The position numbers were made by a program, and so were the translations under genes. Under the pieces are notes generated by a model that made no database searches, was not told the DNA's origin, and saw only the letters and a program-made list of their open reading frames with translations. DNA of 64,000 bases from Bombella apis (GTDB lineage: Bacteria; Pseudomonadota; Alphaproteobacteria; Acetobacterales; Acetobacteraceae): NCBI RefSeq assembly GCF_018221685.1, contig NZ_JAGJTM010000004.1, positions 1 to 64,000 of the forward strand, written 5' to 3'. Every line of letters begins with the position of its first letter. Positions within the stretch are counted from its first letter, which is position 1. This document shows, piece by piece, positions 17,750 to 28,082 of the stretch.

Positions 17750-20275
17750 ATGAAAGAATGGCTTGATTGGCCCGCCAAGAGTGCTCATCCTCCTGAAAAT
17801 ATCGAACATCCGGCAATTTATCATATGCTCGATGTAGCGGCTGTCGCTGAGCAGCTGCTTGCGGAATCGCCTTGGCCATCTGCATTGAAACAGGCTTTTA
17901 TTGCACTGGCAGGCCTGCATGATTTAGGAAAATTCAGTGAAACATTTCGAGGAATGTTACGTGAGGGGGCATATCAACCATTCACGCACTGGGAACTGAC
18001 TGAAATTCTTCTGCTGACTGAAGATGACTGGTTGGCGGAGTGGCTGGGCGGTACCGAAGACGTTCGGGAAGTTTTATATGCGGCTGTGGCCGGGCATCAT
18101 GGCCGCCCTCCTCAGACAAACTTGCAGAGACGGGAGCTGAGGAAGTGCCTGCGGGCTGTCGGAGATGGCCATGAAGCAGCACGACGTTTGTTGGAGATTT
18201 TCAGGCAGCTCTGGCCGGAGGCTTCTCTTGATTCCCTGGATGAAGAAGCGGCGACAAGTTTTTCCTGGTGGTTGCCTGGGTTCTGTACGGCAGCCGATTG
18301 GATAGGGTCCAATACGACATGGTTCTCTCCAAAGGAATTGGAGCTGGAACCGGAGGCGTACCTGAAAGAGGCACGTGCAATTGCCCAAAAAGCCGTGAAA
18401 GAAGCTGGCTTGAGTGGAACAACAGCCCGTGAAGGGGAGTTGTTTGATTTTGCACTGAGGCCACTGCAAGAGGCATGCGTTTCTCTGACCTTGCCAGAAG
18501 GCCCCGCACTGGTTGTGCTGGAAGCCGAAACCGGGGTTGGTAAAACGGAAGCCGCTCTTATTCTGGTGCAGCGTATGATACTGGCAGGGAAGGGGCGGGG
18601 ATTGTTTTTTGCTCTGCCTACTATGGCCACAGCTGATGCCATGTTTGGGCGGGCCAGGCGGGTCATGGAGACGATGTTTACAAACCCGTCCTTGACCCTC
18701 GCTCACGGTCGGGCCGGTCTGTCCGTGCCGTTTCGTGACCTTGTCAATGAAGGAAGCAGGACGGGTAAATCTGATGATCAGTCCGGCGTGACAAGTGCTG
18801 AGTGGCTGGCTTCAGATAATAGACGGGCCCTGTTGGCTGATGTTGGGATCGGCACGATTGATCAGGCTTTGCTGTCCGTTCTGCCGGTACGGTTTCAGAC
18901 ATTGCGGCATTATGGCCTTGCTTCCAAGATACTGGTGGTTGATGAGGTTCATGAAATGGGTGAGCCCTATATTGCGGAAGAGTTGGTGGCTCTGTTGCAG
19001 ATGCACAGGGCCATGGGGGGCTCAGCTATATTGCTGACAGCGACTCTGCCACTCAAATTACGGGCCCGCCTTCTGGAGACGTACGGCGGCATTTCTGAAT
19101 CTCACGCCTATCCGGCCATAACTGTCGCCGGAGGTGAGACCGTAACACAGTTTGATGATGATGCCCGGCCCCAGAAAGGGCCTGTCATGGTGGAGCGGCT
19201 TTCCACGATGGATGAGGCGGTGCGATATATTGCCCAATCTGCAGCAGGTGGAGCTGCCTGTGTATGGGTTCGCAACGCCGTGGATGATGCCATTGCTGCG
19301 GTTGATGCGTTGCGGGCTGAGGGGGTGCAGGCCCATCTGCTACATGCCCGTTTTGCCTTGTGTGATCGCAAAAAGCTGGAACAGGAAGTGCTGGATCGTG
19401 TGGGGCGGAATGGGACTGGCCGCAAGGGATTTGTTCTGGTTGCGACACAAATTGTTGAAGCCTCGCTGGATTTGGACTTTGATGTCATGGTGTCCGATCT
19501 GGCCCCGATTGGCTCCCTGATACAGCGTGTTGGCCGTCTATGGCGGCATATGGATGTGCGTCCTGCCACACAGCGTCCCGTCCCGGCACCTGTTTTGAAG
19601 GTCCTGTCACCAGACCCTGCCGAAGTGCAGGATGACCGCTGGTTGCAGAAAGTTTTGGAGAGAGGGGCTTGGGTTTACTCATTGCCGGATATGTGGCGGA
19701 CGGCTTCGGTTCTGTTCAAGGCTGGCCAGATCAGGACCCCAGATGGTTTGCGCTCCCTGATAGAAGCTGTACATGGCGATGAGGTGGAAAACCTGCCCTC
19801 CGTACTGGATGGGGCGGAGGCAGAAGGGTGCGGAAAGGCCATGGCTGCGCGGCATCGTGCTCTTCAGAATCTTGCCACTATTGAAGATGGCTACCGGAAG
19901 GGCGGCTGCGGTGCGGATGATACGACCTATCCTACCCGGCTTGGGGATGAAACCCGGATTCTTGCTTTGGCCCGCCAGACGGACCATGGCCTTGTCCCAT
20001 GGGCACAGGCCGAAGGAGTTCCTTCGGATGAGTTGGGCAGGAGTGAGCTGGCAGCTCTATGGGCATTGTCGGAAGTTTCTGTGAGGAGCAAGCGGCTTGT
20101 GGGGCTGGACCTTCCAGATCAGGACAGGGCCGATATTCAGGAAGCTCAAAGATACTGGCCACAATGGAAGAAGAAAGCCGTCACGATCTGCCCGGTTCAT
20201 GAAATAGATGGAGCTATCTGTCAGGGTGTTTGTTATAGGAGTGATATAGGACTGCTTATATACTATTCTTCCTGA
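17750..20275 (+). CDS. cas3: CRISPR-associated nuclease/helicase Cas3, type I-E
   Basis: 841 residues. N-terminal HD nuclease: H25 (IYHMLD), H57-D58 (LHDLGKF), H116-H117 (AGHHG) and a later D183 (AADWIG). The SF2 helicase follows: Walker A ETGVGKT at 260-266, DEVH at 398-401, LLTATLP and QRVGRLWRH. It unwinds and shreds DNA recruited by Cascade. The ATG at 17750 is preceded by AGGGGAG at 9 nt; an in-frame extension upstream to 17657 would run over the inverted repeat and promoter and is rejected. The C-terminal tail SDIGLL has a degraded second copy about 120 nt downstream. Confidence 0.95.
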   Translation: MKEWLDWPAKSAHPPENIEHPAIYHMLDVAAVAEQLLAESPWPSALKQAFIALAGLHDLGKFSETFRGMLREGAYQPFTHWELTEILLLTEDDWLAEWLGGTEDVREVLYAAVAGHHGRPPQTNLQRRELRKCLRAVGDGHEAARRLLEIFRQLWPEASLDSLDEEAATSFSWWLPGFCTAADWIGSNTTWFSPKELELEPEAYLKEARAIAQKAVKEAGLSGTTAREGELFDFALRPLQEACVSLTLPEGPALVVLEAETGVGKTEAALILVQRMILAGKGRGLFFALPTMATADAMFGRARRVMETMFTNPSLTLAHGRAGLSVPFRDLVNEGSRTGKSDDQSGVTSAEWLASDNRRALLADVGIGTIDQALLSVLPVRFQTLRHYGLASKILVVDEVHEMGEPYIAEELVALLQMHRAMGGSAILLTATLPLKLRARLLETYGGISESHAYPAITVAGGETVTQFDDDARPQKGPVMVERLSTMDEAVRYIAQSAAGGAACVWVRNAVDDAIAAVDALRAEGVQAHLLHARFALCDRKKLEQEVLDRVGRNGTGRKGFVLVATQIVEASLDLDFDVMVSDLAPIGSLIQRVGRLWRHMDVRPATQRPVPAPVLKVLSPDPAEVQDDRWLQKVLERGAWVYSLPDMWRTASVLFKAGQIRTPDGLRSLIEAVHGDEVENLPSVLDGAEAEGCGKAMAARHRALQNLATIEDGYRKGGCGADDTTYPTRLGDETRILALARQTDHGLVPWAQAEGVPSDELGRSELAALWALSEVSVRSKRLVGLDLPDQDRADIQEAQRYWPQWKKKAVTICPVHEIDGAICQGVCYRSDIGLLIYYSS

Positions 20276-20441
20276 TCTGGTAATTTCATTGATTTTTCCA
20301 TCCCATTATTCCTCATCTGTTTTGATTTGTGACTTGTTAATGGGCTGGAAATGATACAGAGTGATATCGGAGTGCTGTATTCTTTTGCTGGTGCATGGAG
20401 ACGCAGCAGATGGTTGATCTTGTAACCCCTAGAGGTTTCTG
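20276..20441 (+). other. gap between cas3 and cas8e with relic copy of the cas3 end
   Basis: The gap interrupts an otherwise overlapping operon. Bases 20361-20375 (GTGATATCGGAGTGC) match the cas3 terminus at 20241-20255 (GTGATATAGGACTGC) with two mismatches, and the translation QSDIGVLYS parallels the Cas3 tail RSDIGLLIY. This looks like a small duplication. No promoter for cas8e is obvious. Confidence 0.4.
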
Positions 20442-21929
20442 GTGTCTCTAAATCTGATAACAGACCCGTGGATTCCTGTACGATGCGACGATGGTAGCAG
20501 GCGGATTATTGCACCATGGCAGATGGCAGAAGAGGGTATGCTCTTCCCGGACTGGGTCCGTCCTGACCTGAATGTTGCCTGTCTGGAGCTGCTGGTTGGG
20601 CTTGTCTATCTGGCAGATCCACCAGCGAACAAGAAGGATTGGCGGGCCCGCAGGCGGGCTGATCCAGAGCGTTTGAAAACGAAATTGGCTGCTTATGAGC
20701 CGGCCTTTCATCTTCTGGGTGATGGTCCCCGCTTTCTTCAGGACATGGAGAAGCTTTCAGGCTCCCCTAATCCGGTTGACATGCTGTTCATCGATAGTGC
20801 GGGTGGGCAGACCATGCGCAATAACATTGACGTCATGGTGCATCGCAGCCGTTATTCATGTCTTTCTCTGCCGGAAGCGGCGATGGCGCTTTACACATTG
20901 CAGGACTTCGCTCCATCTGGTGGAGCTGGAAACCGCACCTCCATGCGTGGTGGTGGGCCACTCGTGACACTTCTCGATCCCGGCGAAGAATTATGGGACC
21001 TCGTCTGGCTCAATGTTCCGTTCGGTCAGCCATCCGACATGAAAGACCTGCCGTGGATGAGGCCGACACGGACATCGGAGCCTGGGCGGGCATCCGTCTA
21101 TCCGTCTGATGAAAAAAGACACTTTGACGTGGAAGCGTTTTTTGGCATGCCCCGCCGTCTGCGCCTTGTAGGGGATGACGAGGGTATAACAGGTGTCATA
21201 CAGAGGCCCTATGGCACGAACTATGCCGGGTGGCGGCATCCTTTAAGCCCTTATTACCGGCTCAAGGTCACAGAGGACTGGCTTCCACGCCATCCACGGG
21301 CTGGGCGGTTTGGCTATCGTAACTGGCTGGGTATCATTGCTGAAGGTGAGCCCAAGAAAGCGCATGAAGAGCGTTTGGCCAGTTTGGCACTGATCGTGAG
21401 AGAGTGGTGTGGACGAGAGAGAGGGGATGAGGCGTCCGTAATTGTAGCGGGCTGGGCCATGAACAACATGAGTCCGAGAGATTTTGTCTATTCCCGCCAG
21501 CCGCTTTCTCGCCTGTCCGAGGATGCTGAAGAGGTTTTGCGAGGTTTTATTGAAGCTGCCGAGATGGTGGCGGCAATGTTGAACTGGGCATTGTCATCCG
21601 TTCTGGATACTGGTGAAGCACGGGAAGCGCAACGTGAAGAGTTTTACCTGAAAACTGAACCCGCTTTTTATCATTGCTTCCATCAGATAGCCGCCGGCGA
21701 GAGACCCTCTGAAGAGTGGCTGAATGCGTTGCGAAAGCAGGCTCTGGGTCAGTTTGAAGCTGTTGCTCTGCCGGGGCTTTCCGAGCGTGACATGCAGAGC
21801 ATGAAGAAAATTGCCGAAGCCCGGAAGCTTCTGAACATAGAGTTGTGGGGATACGGCAAGAAGGCAGGTCCGGCCCTGTTTACAGCATTGGGTCTCTCCG
21901 TCCCGCAGAAGAAGAGGAAGGCCGCATGA
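20442..21929 (+). CDS. casA: Cascade large subunit Cas8e (Cse1/CasA)
   Basis: 495 residues, normal for Cse1. The start LNLITDPWIPV and the following SLPE...LHIL-type segments are typical of this large subunit, which recognises the PAM, starts R-loop formation and recruits Cas3. The start codon is GTG at 20442, with TAGAGG 6 nt upstream; no better ATG exists in frame. The C-terminal helical bundle ends in a basic QKKRKAA. The gene overlaps casB by 4 nt. Nothing suggests inactivation. Confidence 0.93.
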   Translation: MSLNLITDPWIPVRCDDGSRRIIAPWQMAEEGMLFPDWVRPDLNVACLELLVGLVYLADPPANKKDWRARRRADPERLKTKLAAYEPAFHLLGDGPRFLQDMEKLSGSPNPVDMLFIDSAGGQTMRNNIDVMVHRSRYSCLSLPEAAMALYTLQDFAPSGGAGNRTSMRGGGPLVTLLDPGEELWDLVWLNVPFGQPSDMKDLPWMRPTRTSEPGRASVYPSDEKRHFDVEAFFGMPRRLRLVGDDEGITGVIQRPYGTNYAGWRHPLSPYYRLKVTEDWLPRHPRAGRFGYRNWLGIIAEGEPKKAHEERLASLALIVREWCGRERGDEASVIVAGWAMNNMSPRDFVYSRQPLSRLSEDAEEVLRGFIEAAEMVAAMLNWALSSVLDTGEAREAQREEFYLKTEPAFYHCFHQIAAGERPSEEWLNALRKQALGQFEAVALPGLSERDMQSMKKIAEARKLLNIELWGYGKKAGPALFTALGLSVPQKKRKAA

Positions 21930-22474
21930 GTGAAAAAACAGACATTGGCGTGAAGGTATTTGAGTGGTGGCAGAAAAATCTTGCTCCACGCACGCAGTCT
22001 GCGTCGAGGGATGCAGAAGAAAGCGGGAAGAGCGAAACGGAAAAGATGCCGGGCCAAACAGCGGCACGCACGCTCAGTGCGAAGTTGCGTCGTGGGGGTT
22101 TCCCTGATCTTCTGTTTGAACCGGAAGTGCATCATCTGGTGCGTACGCTGAATGTGCGGGAGCATGAGCTGAAACGTTTTTGTCGGCTGGTTGAGATACT
22201 GGGCAGTGTGCGGACCAATAGCCACAGCACATTGGCAGAGCGGTTGAGAGGGGCAGATAAGGAGCCATTATTGTCTCCTCTAAGGTTCAAGCAGTTAATG
22301 ACAGCGGAAGATGAAGAGCTGGCTGCGTTATTGCGGCGTGCTGTGCAGATGGCAGAGTATCGCTGCAACGTTGCAGCCCTCGCACGGGATGTCATGTTCT
22401 GGAATGATCGGACCAAGACCCGCTGGTGTCTCGATTATTTTGGTGCTGCGAATTCGGGAGACAAGACAGAATAG
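21926..22474 (+). CDS. casB: Cascade small subunit Cse2 (CasB)
   Basis: 182 residues. Helical, basic protein with the Cse2 pattern: W-rich start (VFEWWQKNL), RAKLRRG-like motif (SAKLRRGGF) and a C-terminal FYDLARDL-like element (NVAALARDVMFWND). Two copies bind along the Cascade belly and stabilise the displaced strand. The ATG at 21926 overlaps the cas8e stop (ATGA). The in-frame sequence upstream overlaps cas8e and is not part of the gene. Confidence 0.9.
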   Translation: MSEKTDIGVKVFEWWQKNLAPRTQSASRDAEESGKSETEKMPGQTAARTLSAKLRRGGFPDLLFEPEVHHLVRTLNVREHELKRFCRLVEILGSVRTNSHSTLAERLRGADKEPLLSPLRFKQLMTAEDEELAALLRRAVQMAEYRCNVAALARDVMFWNDRTKTRWCLDYFGAANSGDKTE

Positions 22475-22527
22475 CACATGTGTTGCTGGTCTCGTTTTTA
22501 TCCATTTATCAAGTAGGTTTTTGTGTC

Positions 22528-23592
22528 ATGACAAATTTTGTCCAGTTCCATGTTCTGACAACTTATGGTCTCTCCAATCCCAATCGTGACGATATGGGCC
22601 GCCCCAAACAGGCCGTGATTGGTGGGGAGGTGCGTATGCGCCATTCCTCACAGTCGGTCAAACGGGCCTTGCGGGAAAGCACGTTCTTCAGCAACGACCT
22701 TGCAGACCATATGGGGACAAGAACTAAACGCCTGCATGGTGGGCTGGTGCAGCATCTTTTGAGTAAAGGCGTTGCCGAGAAAAAGGCTCAGGAGAGTGCA
22801 AGTACTGTTGCTGGCATTTTCGGCAAACTGGAAGCGGCTGACAAGGAAACGGGCGAACAGATCGCCACGACACTCGCTTTTATTTCACCAGATGAATGGA
22901 AACTGGCAAAAGAGCTGGCCGAAAATGTCGCTGCCGGGGAGAAACTGCCCAAAGACAAAGACCTGAAGAAAGGGGTCCTGCGTCGGGCTGATGGGGCGGT
23001 GGATATTGCCATGTTCGGGCGTATGCTGGCCTCCGATGCCGACTTCAACCGGGATGCCGCCGTGCAGGTGGCTCATGCGTTCACGACCCATCGTTCAGTA
23101 GCGCAGGAAGACTGGTTCTCCGCTGTGGATGATCTGAACAAGGATGATGAGCGTGGTGCTGGCCATATCGGTGAAAGCGCCTTCGGTACGGGGGTGTTCT
23201 ACCAGTATGTCTGCGTCAATCTGGACCTGCTGGTTGAGAATCTGGCCGGTGACAGGGAACTTGCAGCCAAGGCCATGGAAGCATTGGCTCGGGCGCTGTC
23301 TCAGGCCACGCCTCGTGGCAAGCAGAACAGCTATGCCCATCGGCCACGTGCACATTACATGCTGGCAGAACAGGGTGAGCAGGCACCCCGTGATCTCTCA
23401 GGTGCGTTCTTCCATGCTGTAAAAGGTGAGAATCTGCTGGAAAGCTCCATTAAAAAGCTGGAAGAGACCCGGAAGGCCATTGATGATGCCTACGGGCCGT
23501 GCTGGGCTGCCGAAGCTAAATTGTGTGTGGGCAAAACCGGAACACTGGATGAACTGGTCGCCTTTGCAGGTAAAGCCGTGCGGGGTGAGTGA
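22528..23592 (+). CDS. cas7: Cascade backbone Cas7e (Cse4/CasC)
   Basis: 354 residues. It begins FVQFHVLTTYGLSNPNRDDMGRPK, the typical Cse4 N-terminus, and has RMRHSSQSVKRALR shortly after. Six copies form the crRNA-binding filament of Cascade. The ATG at 22528 lies 53 nt after casB with only a weak TAGG ribosome site. The in-frame extension further upstream overlaps casB and lacks family similarity. The gene ends in TGATG, shared with cas5. Confidence 0.93.
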   Translation: MTNFVQFHVLTTYGLSNPNRDDMGRPKQAVIGGEVRMRHSSQSVKRALRESTFFSNDLADHMGTRTKRLHGGLVQHLLSKGVAEKKAQESASTVAGIFGKLEAADKETGEQIATTLAFISPDEWKLAKELAENVAAGEKLPKDKDLKKGVLRRADGAVDIAMFGRMLASDADFNRDAAVQVAHAFTTHRSVAQEDWFSAVDDLNKDDERGAGHIGESAFGTGVFYQYVCVNLDLLVENLAGDRELAAKAMEALARALSQATPRGKQNSYAHRPRAHYMLAEQGEQAPRDLSGAFFHAVKGENLLESSIKKLEETRKAIDDAYGPCWAAEAKLCVGKTGTLDELVAFAGKAVRGE

Positions 23593-24284
23593 TGGCTTCC
23601 CCTTATCTGGTGTTTTCGCTCTCGGCCTCCCTGGGGTCGATGGGCGAGCTGGCCGGGCATGAGCGGCGGGGGTCGCTGCTCTGGCCGGGCCATTCCGCAC
23701 TGATCGGATTGATGGGAGCTGCGTTAGGCATACGGCGTGATGGCGATTTCTCTGGGCTGGACAGTCTGAAGATTGACGTGGCGGTGTTTGACAGCGGCAC
23801 GGCTCTGCGTGACTTCCATACCATTCAGTCCGTCCCTGCGGCGGCGGTGAAGAAGCCAAATTCCCGCCCGGAGGCAATCCGGAAAGCGGGAGAACGGCTG
23901 ACAACCAGCATCACTCTGCGCGATTATCGGGCGGGAGTGTTCTATGGCGTGGCCGTGCAGGGTGAAGGGCTGGAGGAGATAGCGGCAGCGTTACGCAAAC
24001 CGCATTTTACGCTCTATCTTGGCCGTAAATCCTGCCCGCTTTCATCCCCTCTGAATCCTCAGGTCGTACAGGCCGATACGGTCGAGGAGGCCTTGGGGCA
24101 GGTGAAAGTGCCTTTCTGGCTTTCCAGACATGTTGATCTTTCTGAAAAGGTCATGGTTGTCGGCGAGCAGGGCAGCCAGCGGGATTACGTGCATGATGTC
24201 CCACTGGACCGGCAACGCTGGCACTTTGCTGCACGGGATGTCGGAATACGGCATGTTGAACTGCTAGGGAAGACGATGAAATGA
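23592..24284 (+). CDS. cas5: Cascade subunit Cas5e (CasD)
   Basis: 230 residues from the ATG at 23592, which shares its A with the cas7 stop (TGATG); a GTG one codon earlier is an alternative. The N-terminal LVFSLSASLGSMGELAGHERRG is the Cas5e RAMP start, followed by PGHSALIGLMGAALGI. Cas5 caps the 5' handle of the crRNA. Family length and order are normal for type I-E. Confidence 0.93.
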   Translation: MASPYLVFSLSASLGSMGELAGHERRGSLLWPGHSALIGLMGAALGIRRDGDFSGLDSLKIDVAVFDSGTALRDFHTIQSVPAAAVKKPNSRPEAIRKAGERLTTSITLRDYRAGVFYGVAVQGEGLEEIAAALRKPHFTLYLGRKSCPLSSPLNPQVVQADTVEEALGQVKVPFWLSRHVDLSEKVMVVGEQGSQRDYVHDVPLDRQRWHFAARDVGIRHVELLGKTMK

Positions 24285-24960
24285 GCTGGTATCTAAGTAG
24301 AATCCGCCTTTCCCGCAGCCCTGCCGTCCGTGTTCTGGAAGCCGCCCTGAGAGAGCCGGATACGGGGCTGAGGCGGTCATCGCAGCATCATATGCTCTGG
24401 TCTGCCTTTGCGACTGATCCCAACCAGAAGCGGGATTTTCTCTGGCGTGCAGAAAGTGACGGGAGCTTTCTTACCCTCTCTCCACGCCTTCCACGGGATG
24501 ATAACGAGCTGCTCGAGCCTCCTCAGTGCAAGCTTTTTGCCCCTGAACTGAAGACAGGGGACAGGCTCGAGTTTCAGCTTCAGGTCAATGCGACACGGAT
24601 GAAGCGTGATACGGGCAAGCGTGTGGATGTCGTTCTGGATGCGATTCACGCTATTCCGAAGGAGGAGCGGGCAGAGAAACGCATGGACCTTGCCCAAGAA
24701 GCAGGTCGTGCCTGGCTGACACGACAGGGTGAGAAAGCGGGTTTTGTGCCGCATCATGTATCTGCCGATGATTATCATACCGAGACGCTTCCACGTTTTG
24801 GAAACGAACGGAAGAGGAGCAACCGGCCTGATTTCGGTATTCTGGACCTCTCAGGCCAGCTGGAGGTGACAGACCCGGAAGCGTTTCTGGCCCAGCTGGT
24901 CCGGGGCTTTGGCCGGGCCAAGGCCTTTGGTTGCGGCCTCATGCTGATCCGGCGGGCTTC

Positions 24961-24964
<4 letters not shown>
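24281..24964 (+). CDS. cas6: crRNA endoribonuclease Cas6e (CasE)
   Basis: 227 residues. It starts YLSRIRLSR, carries the catalytic-region histidine (SSQHHMLWSAF, the usual HRLLW-type position) and ends with the Gly-rich RAMP loop VRGFGRAKAFGCGLMLIRRA. It cuts the repeat hairpin to yield mature crRNAs and stays bound to the 3' end. It overlaps cas5 and cas1 by 4 nt each. Confidence 0.93.
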
Positions 24965-26192
<1,228 letters not shown>

Positions 26193-26238
26193 AGCGAAGG
26201 AGTGAGGTATTAAATTCTGGTTTAAGTTGGTACGGTCT

Positions 26239-26268
26239 TTGACAATAAAAAAAGTCATGTCTTACAGT
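26239..26268 (+). promoter_or_regulatory. candidate promoter in the CRISPR leader
   Basis: TTGACA (26239-26244) and TACAGT (26263-26268) are separated by 18 nt inside the AT-rich leader between cas2 and the first repeat. The first repeat begins 19 nt further on, suitable for array transcription. Confidence 0.5.
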
Positions 26269-26286
26269 ACGTTGCAGGAAGTCTGT

Positions 26287-26437
26287 CTGTTCCCCGCCCA
26301 TGCGGGGATGAACCGTGGTGAAACAGGCGGCAGTCACAGCCCTACGGCTGTTCCTCGCCCATGCGGAGATAAACTGCTCTCAAACAGGGCACCCCCACGG
26401 CGGCCAGACTGCTCTCCGCCCGTGCGGGGAGGGCATG
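26287..26437 (+). CRISPR. type I-E CRISPR array, three degenerate 29-nt repeats and two 32-nt spacers
   Basis: Repeats lie at 26287-26315, 26348-26376 and 26409-26437; spacers at 26316-26347 and 26377-26408 are both exactly 32 nt, the type I-E norm. The first repeat is CTGTTCCCCGCCCATGCGGGGATGAACCG in pattern (stem CCCCGC/GCGGGG). The second differs at four sites, with C-to-T and G-to-A changes in the two stem arms; the third has lost the GATGAACCG end. Leader-proximal best and distal worst is the usual decay direction. No further repeats are seen downstream. Confidence 0.88.
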
Positions 26438-26504
26438 TCTTCATCTCCATATTTTCTGTCAATATAAGCAATCAAAATGCAAAGTCTTAATGTTTAGGAA
26501 CCGG

Positions 26505-26535
26505 AAAAGAAAAAGCCCGCCATGAGAAGTGGGCC
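26505..26535 (-). terminator. terminator of the coiled-coil hypothetical gene
   Basis: On the minus strand AAGGCCCAC pairs with GCGGGCTTT (one mismatch and one G-T), followed by TTCTTTT. It lies directly after the stop of the 281-residue gene and also isolates the CRISPR array from leftward transcription. Confidence 0.6.
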
Positions 26536-26540
26536 TTTCT

Positions 26541-27386
26541 TCAGATGAACTGATATTTGCTCTTTCCTTTTTTGATGGCTTCATCGGCCTCCTTCTTGAT
26601 CTTGTCTCTCATGGTCATGAGAAAAACGTCATATTTGGATTCACGCTTTTCCATCTCCTCAACCGTCAGTTCTCCACTGGCAATCTTCTTGTTGATGTCC
26701 TGAATCTCATCCTGCCATCTGCCGACATATTTGATTCCCATTACTTCGCCTTCAACTCTGGCCCGGTCAAGATCAGCCGCATCCTCGAACGTCTGATCAA
26801 AGGCGGCTCTCTGGATACTGCCGACTGTCACCATAGCATCAAGGGTCAGCTTGTCGTCTTCCTCTTCTGCCCGTTTCCAGATGACTTCAGCACGTTCGAT
26901 AAAGCCACGGAGATACTGTTCCTCATAGATGGACAGGACACATTTTTCTTCCGGGACTTCCACATTCCACGCTTCCGTATGGGAAACGTCATTGATGGCT
27001 TCAAACTGGTCCCTGCGAACCCTTGTCAGTGCCAGAGATTCATAGATGGGGATACTGGTCCCGTCAGCCTTGTTGGTGAACGCTGTAGAAACGTAAATAT
27101 CCCGCCAGTCTTTTTCTATACGACTATTCGCAATAATGCCCTTGAGCAGACCGATGGCCCGGACATAGCCGAAACGCTGGCAGTCTGCGATGACATTCTT
27201 GCGCCTCTCCCTGAGAAGTTCATCTTCCCTGTCTGCAATGGTCAGAGTCCTTGCGGTGAGAAGCTCGTTGATATCATCGTTTGTCCTGTCGAGTGCATCA
27301 TATCTGGCACTGAGCCTGTCATATTCATTTGCCCACGCCTTGCTTGCTTCATTGACGCCCTCACGAGTAGGCAATGTTTGTCTCAT
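26541..27386 (-). CDS. hypothetical coiled-coil protein
   Basis: 281 residues, acidic and basic mixed, almost entirely helical. Residues 15-70 (SARYDALDRTNDDINELLTAR...) and the C-terminal 80 form coiled coils. There is no signal peptide, membrane helix or known catalytic motif. Its start overlaps the end of a 46-residue membrane peptide gene by 26 nt, and the two should be co-transcribed. Composition is more AT-rich than the flanking operons. The position between a CRISPR locus and a TonB gene suggests accessory DNA. I do not recognise the family. Confidence 0.6.
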   Translation of the reverse strand: MRQTLPTREGVNEASKAWANEYDRLSARYDALDRTNDDINELLTARTLTIADREDELLRERRKNVIADCQRFGYVRAIGLLKGIIANSRIEKDWRDIYVSTAFTNKADGTSIPIYESLALTRVRRDQFEAINDVSHTEAWNVEVPEEKCVLSIYEEQYLRGFIERAEVIWKRAEEEDDKLTLDAMVTVGSIQRAAFDQTFEDAADLDRARVEGEVMGIKYVGRWQDEIQDINKKIASGELTVEEMEKRESKYDVFLMTMRDKIKKEADEAIKKGKSKYQFI

Positions 27387-27501
27387 TCATCTGCCGTCTT
27401 TTGCGGCTGCTCATCAACACATCAATGGCAGCACCCGCAATGGAATAAGCCAGTCCAACAGTGGCTTCACCCAGATCAGCCGCTACATACTCGATAGCCA
27501 T
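27361..27501 (-). CDS. small membrane protein
   Basis: 46 residues from the ATG at 27501, which has AAAGGAAAAG about 4-10 nt upstream. Residues about 10-30 (LGEATVGLAYSIAGAAIDVL) form one Gly/Ala-rich hydrophobic helix, followed by a basic SSRKRRQ. An upstream in-frame ATG at 27579 has no better ribosome site. It overlaps the next gene by 26 nt, so the two are linked. Function unknown; a small membrane-active peptide is only one option. Confidence 0.5.
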   Translation of the reverse strand: MAIEYVAADLGEATVGLAYSIAGAAIDVLMSSRKRRQMNETNIAYS

Positions 27502-27686
27502 TTTCTTTTCCTTTTCCTTTTCCGTCCAAAGTTGATATTCTGATGCGATAATATTTTTTCTTATTCTGTCAAGAAACAATCCATGTCATCTGCAAGACAC
27601 GATAAATATTCATATGAATGATTGACTGTGGAAAAAAGGCTGGAACTCTGGATATTCGGTCCAGTCATGCAGATTGTCATGTGTGA

Positions 27687-27998
27687 TTAAAAATAATTAA
27701 CATAGACTTTTTCTCTGGTGCGCCACCCCCTTCCATTACCTGAGCTGCGGTTTGCTCCCTGTCCTTTCATCTGGTGGGCAGCGGCACTGTTTGAAGCACC
27801 ATCAGCCAGATTGGTTTCCGTGAAGGTTCTGGCGCAGTTTGTCATGTTGGCGATTGCAAGGCCCATGAATTCCCGCATACCCTCGCTTTCACCACGGTTC
27901 TGTGTGTTGGTCCCAAACCACCCGGTAACAGTATCCGGCAGAGCAGAAATCAGTGAGAACCAGATAGGCAAAGAACCCGACCGCACCATTGGAGGCAA
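27687..27998 (-). CDS. hypothetical protein, possibly a gene fragment
   Basis: 103 residues. The first 30 residues are hydrophobic (SLPIWFSLISALPDTVTGWFG) and the rest polar with FMGLAIANMTNCARTFTETNLADGASNS, ending in a basic Gly/Arg-rich tail. Open reading continues about 13 codons upstream of the Met without a good start, so it may be the 3' part of a decayed gene. No ribosome site is clear. Family not recognised. Confidence 0.35.
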   Translation of the reverse strand: MPPMVRSGSLPIWFSLISALPDTVTGWFGTNTQNRGESEGMREFMGLAIANMTNCARTFTETNLADGASNSAAAHQMKGQGANRSSGNGRGWRTREKVYVNYF

Positions 27999-28082
27999 TC
28001 CGGGAAAAATGCTGTTGACCCAGATGATTGTCTAGAACATGGCAACGGCAAGACAGATTTCCTGTAGTTTTTCTATTTTGTT

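Noticed and set aside
27361..27501. Calling the 46-residue membrane peptide a type I toxin
   Set aside because: A single hydrophobic helix is compatible with this, but no antisense RNA promoter or antitoxin is visible, so no function was assigned.
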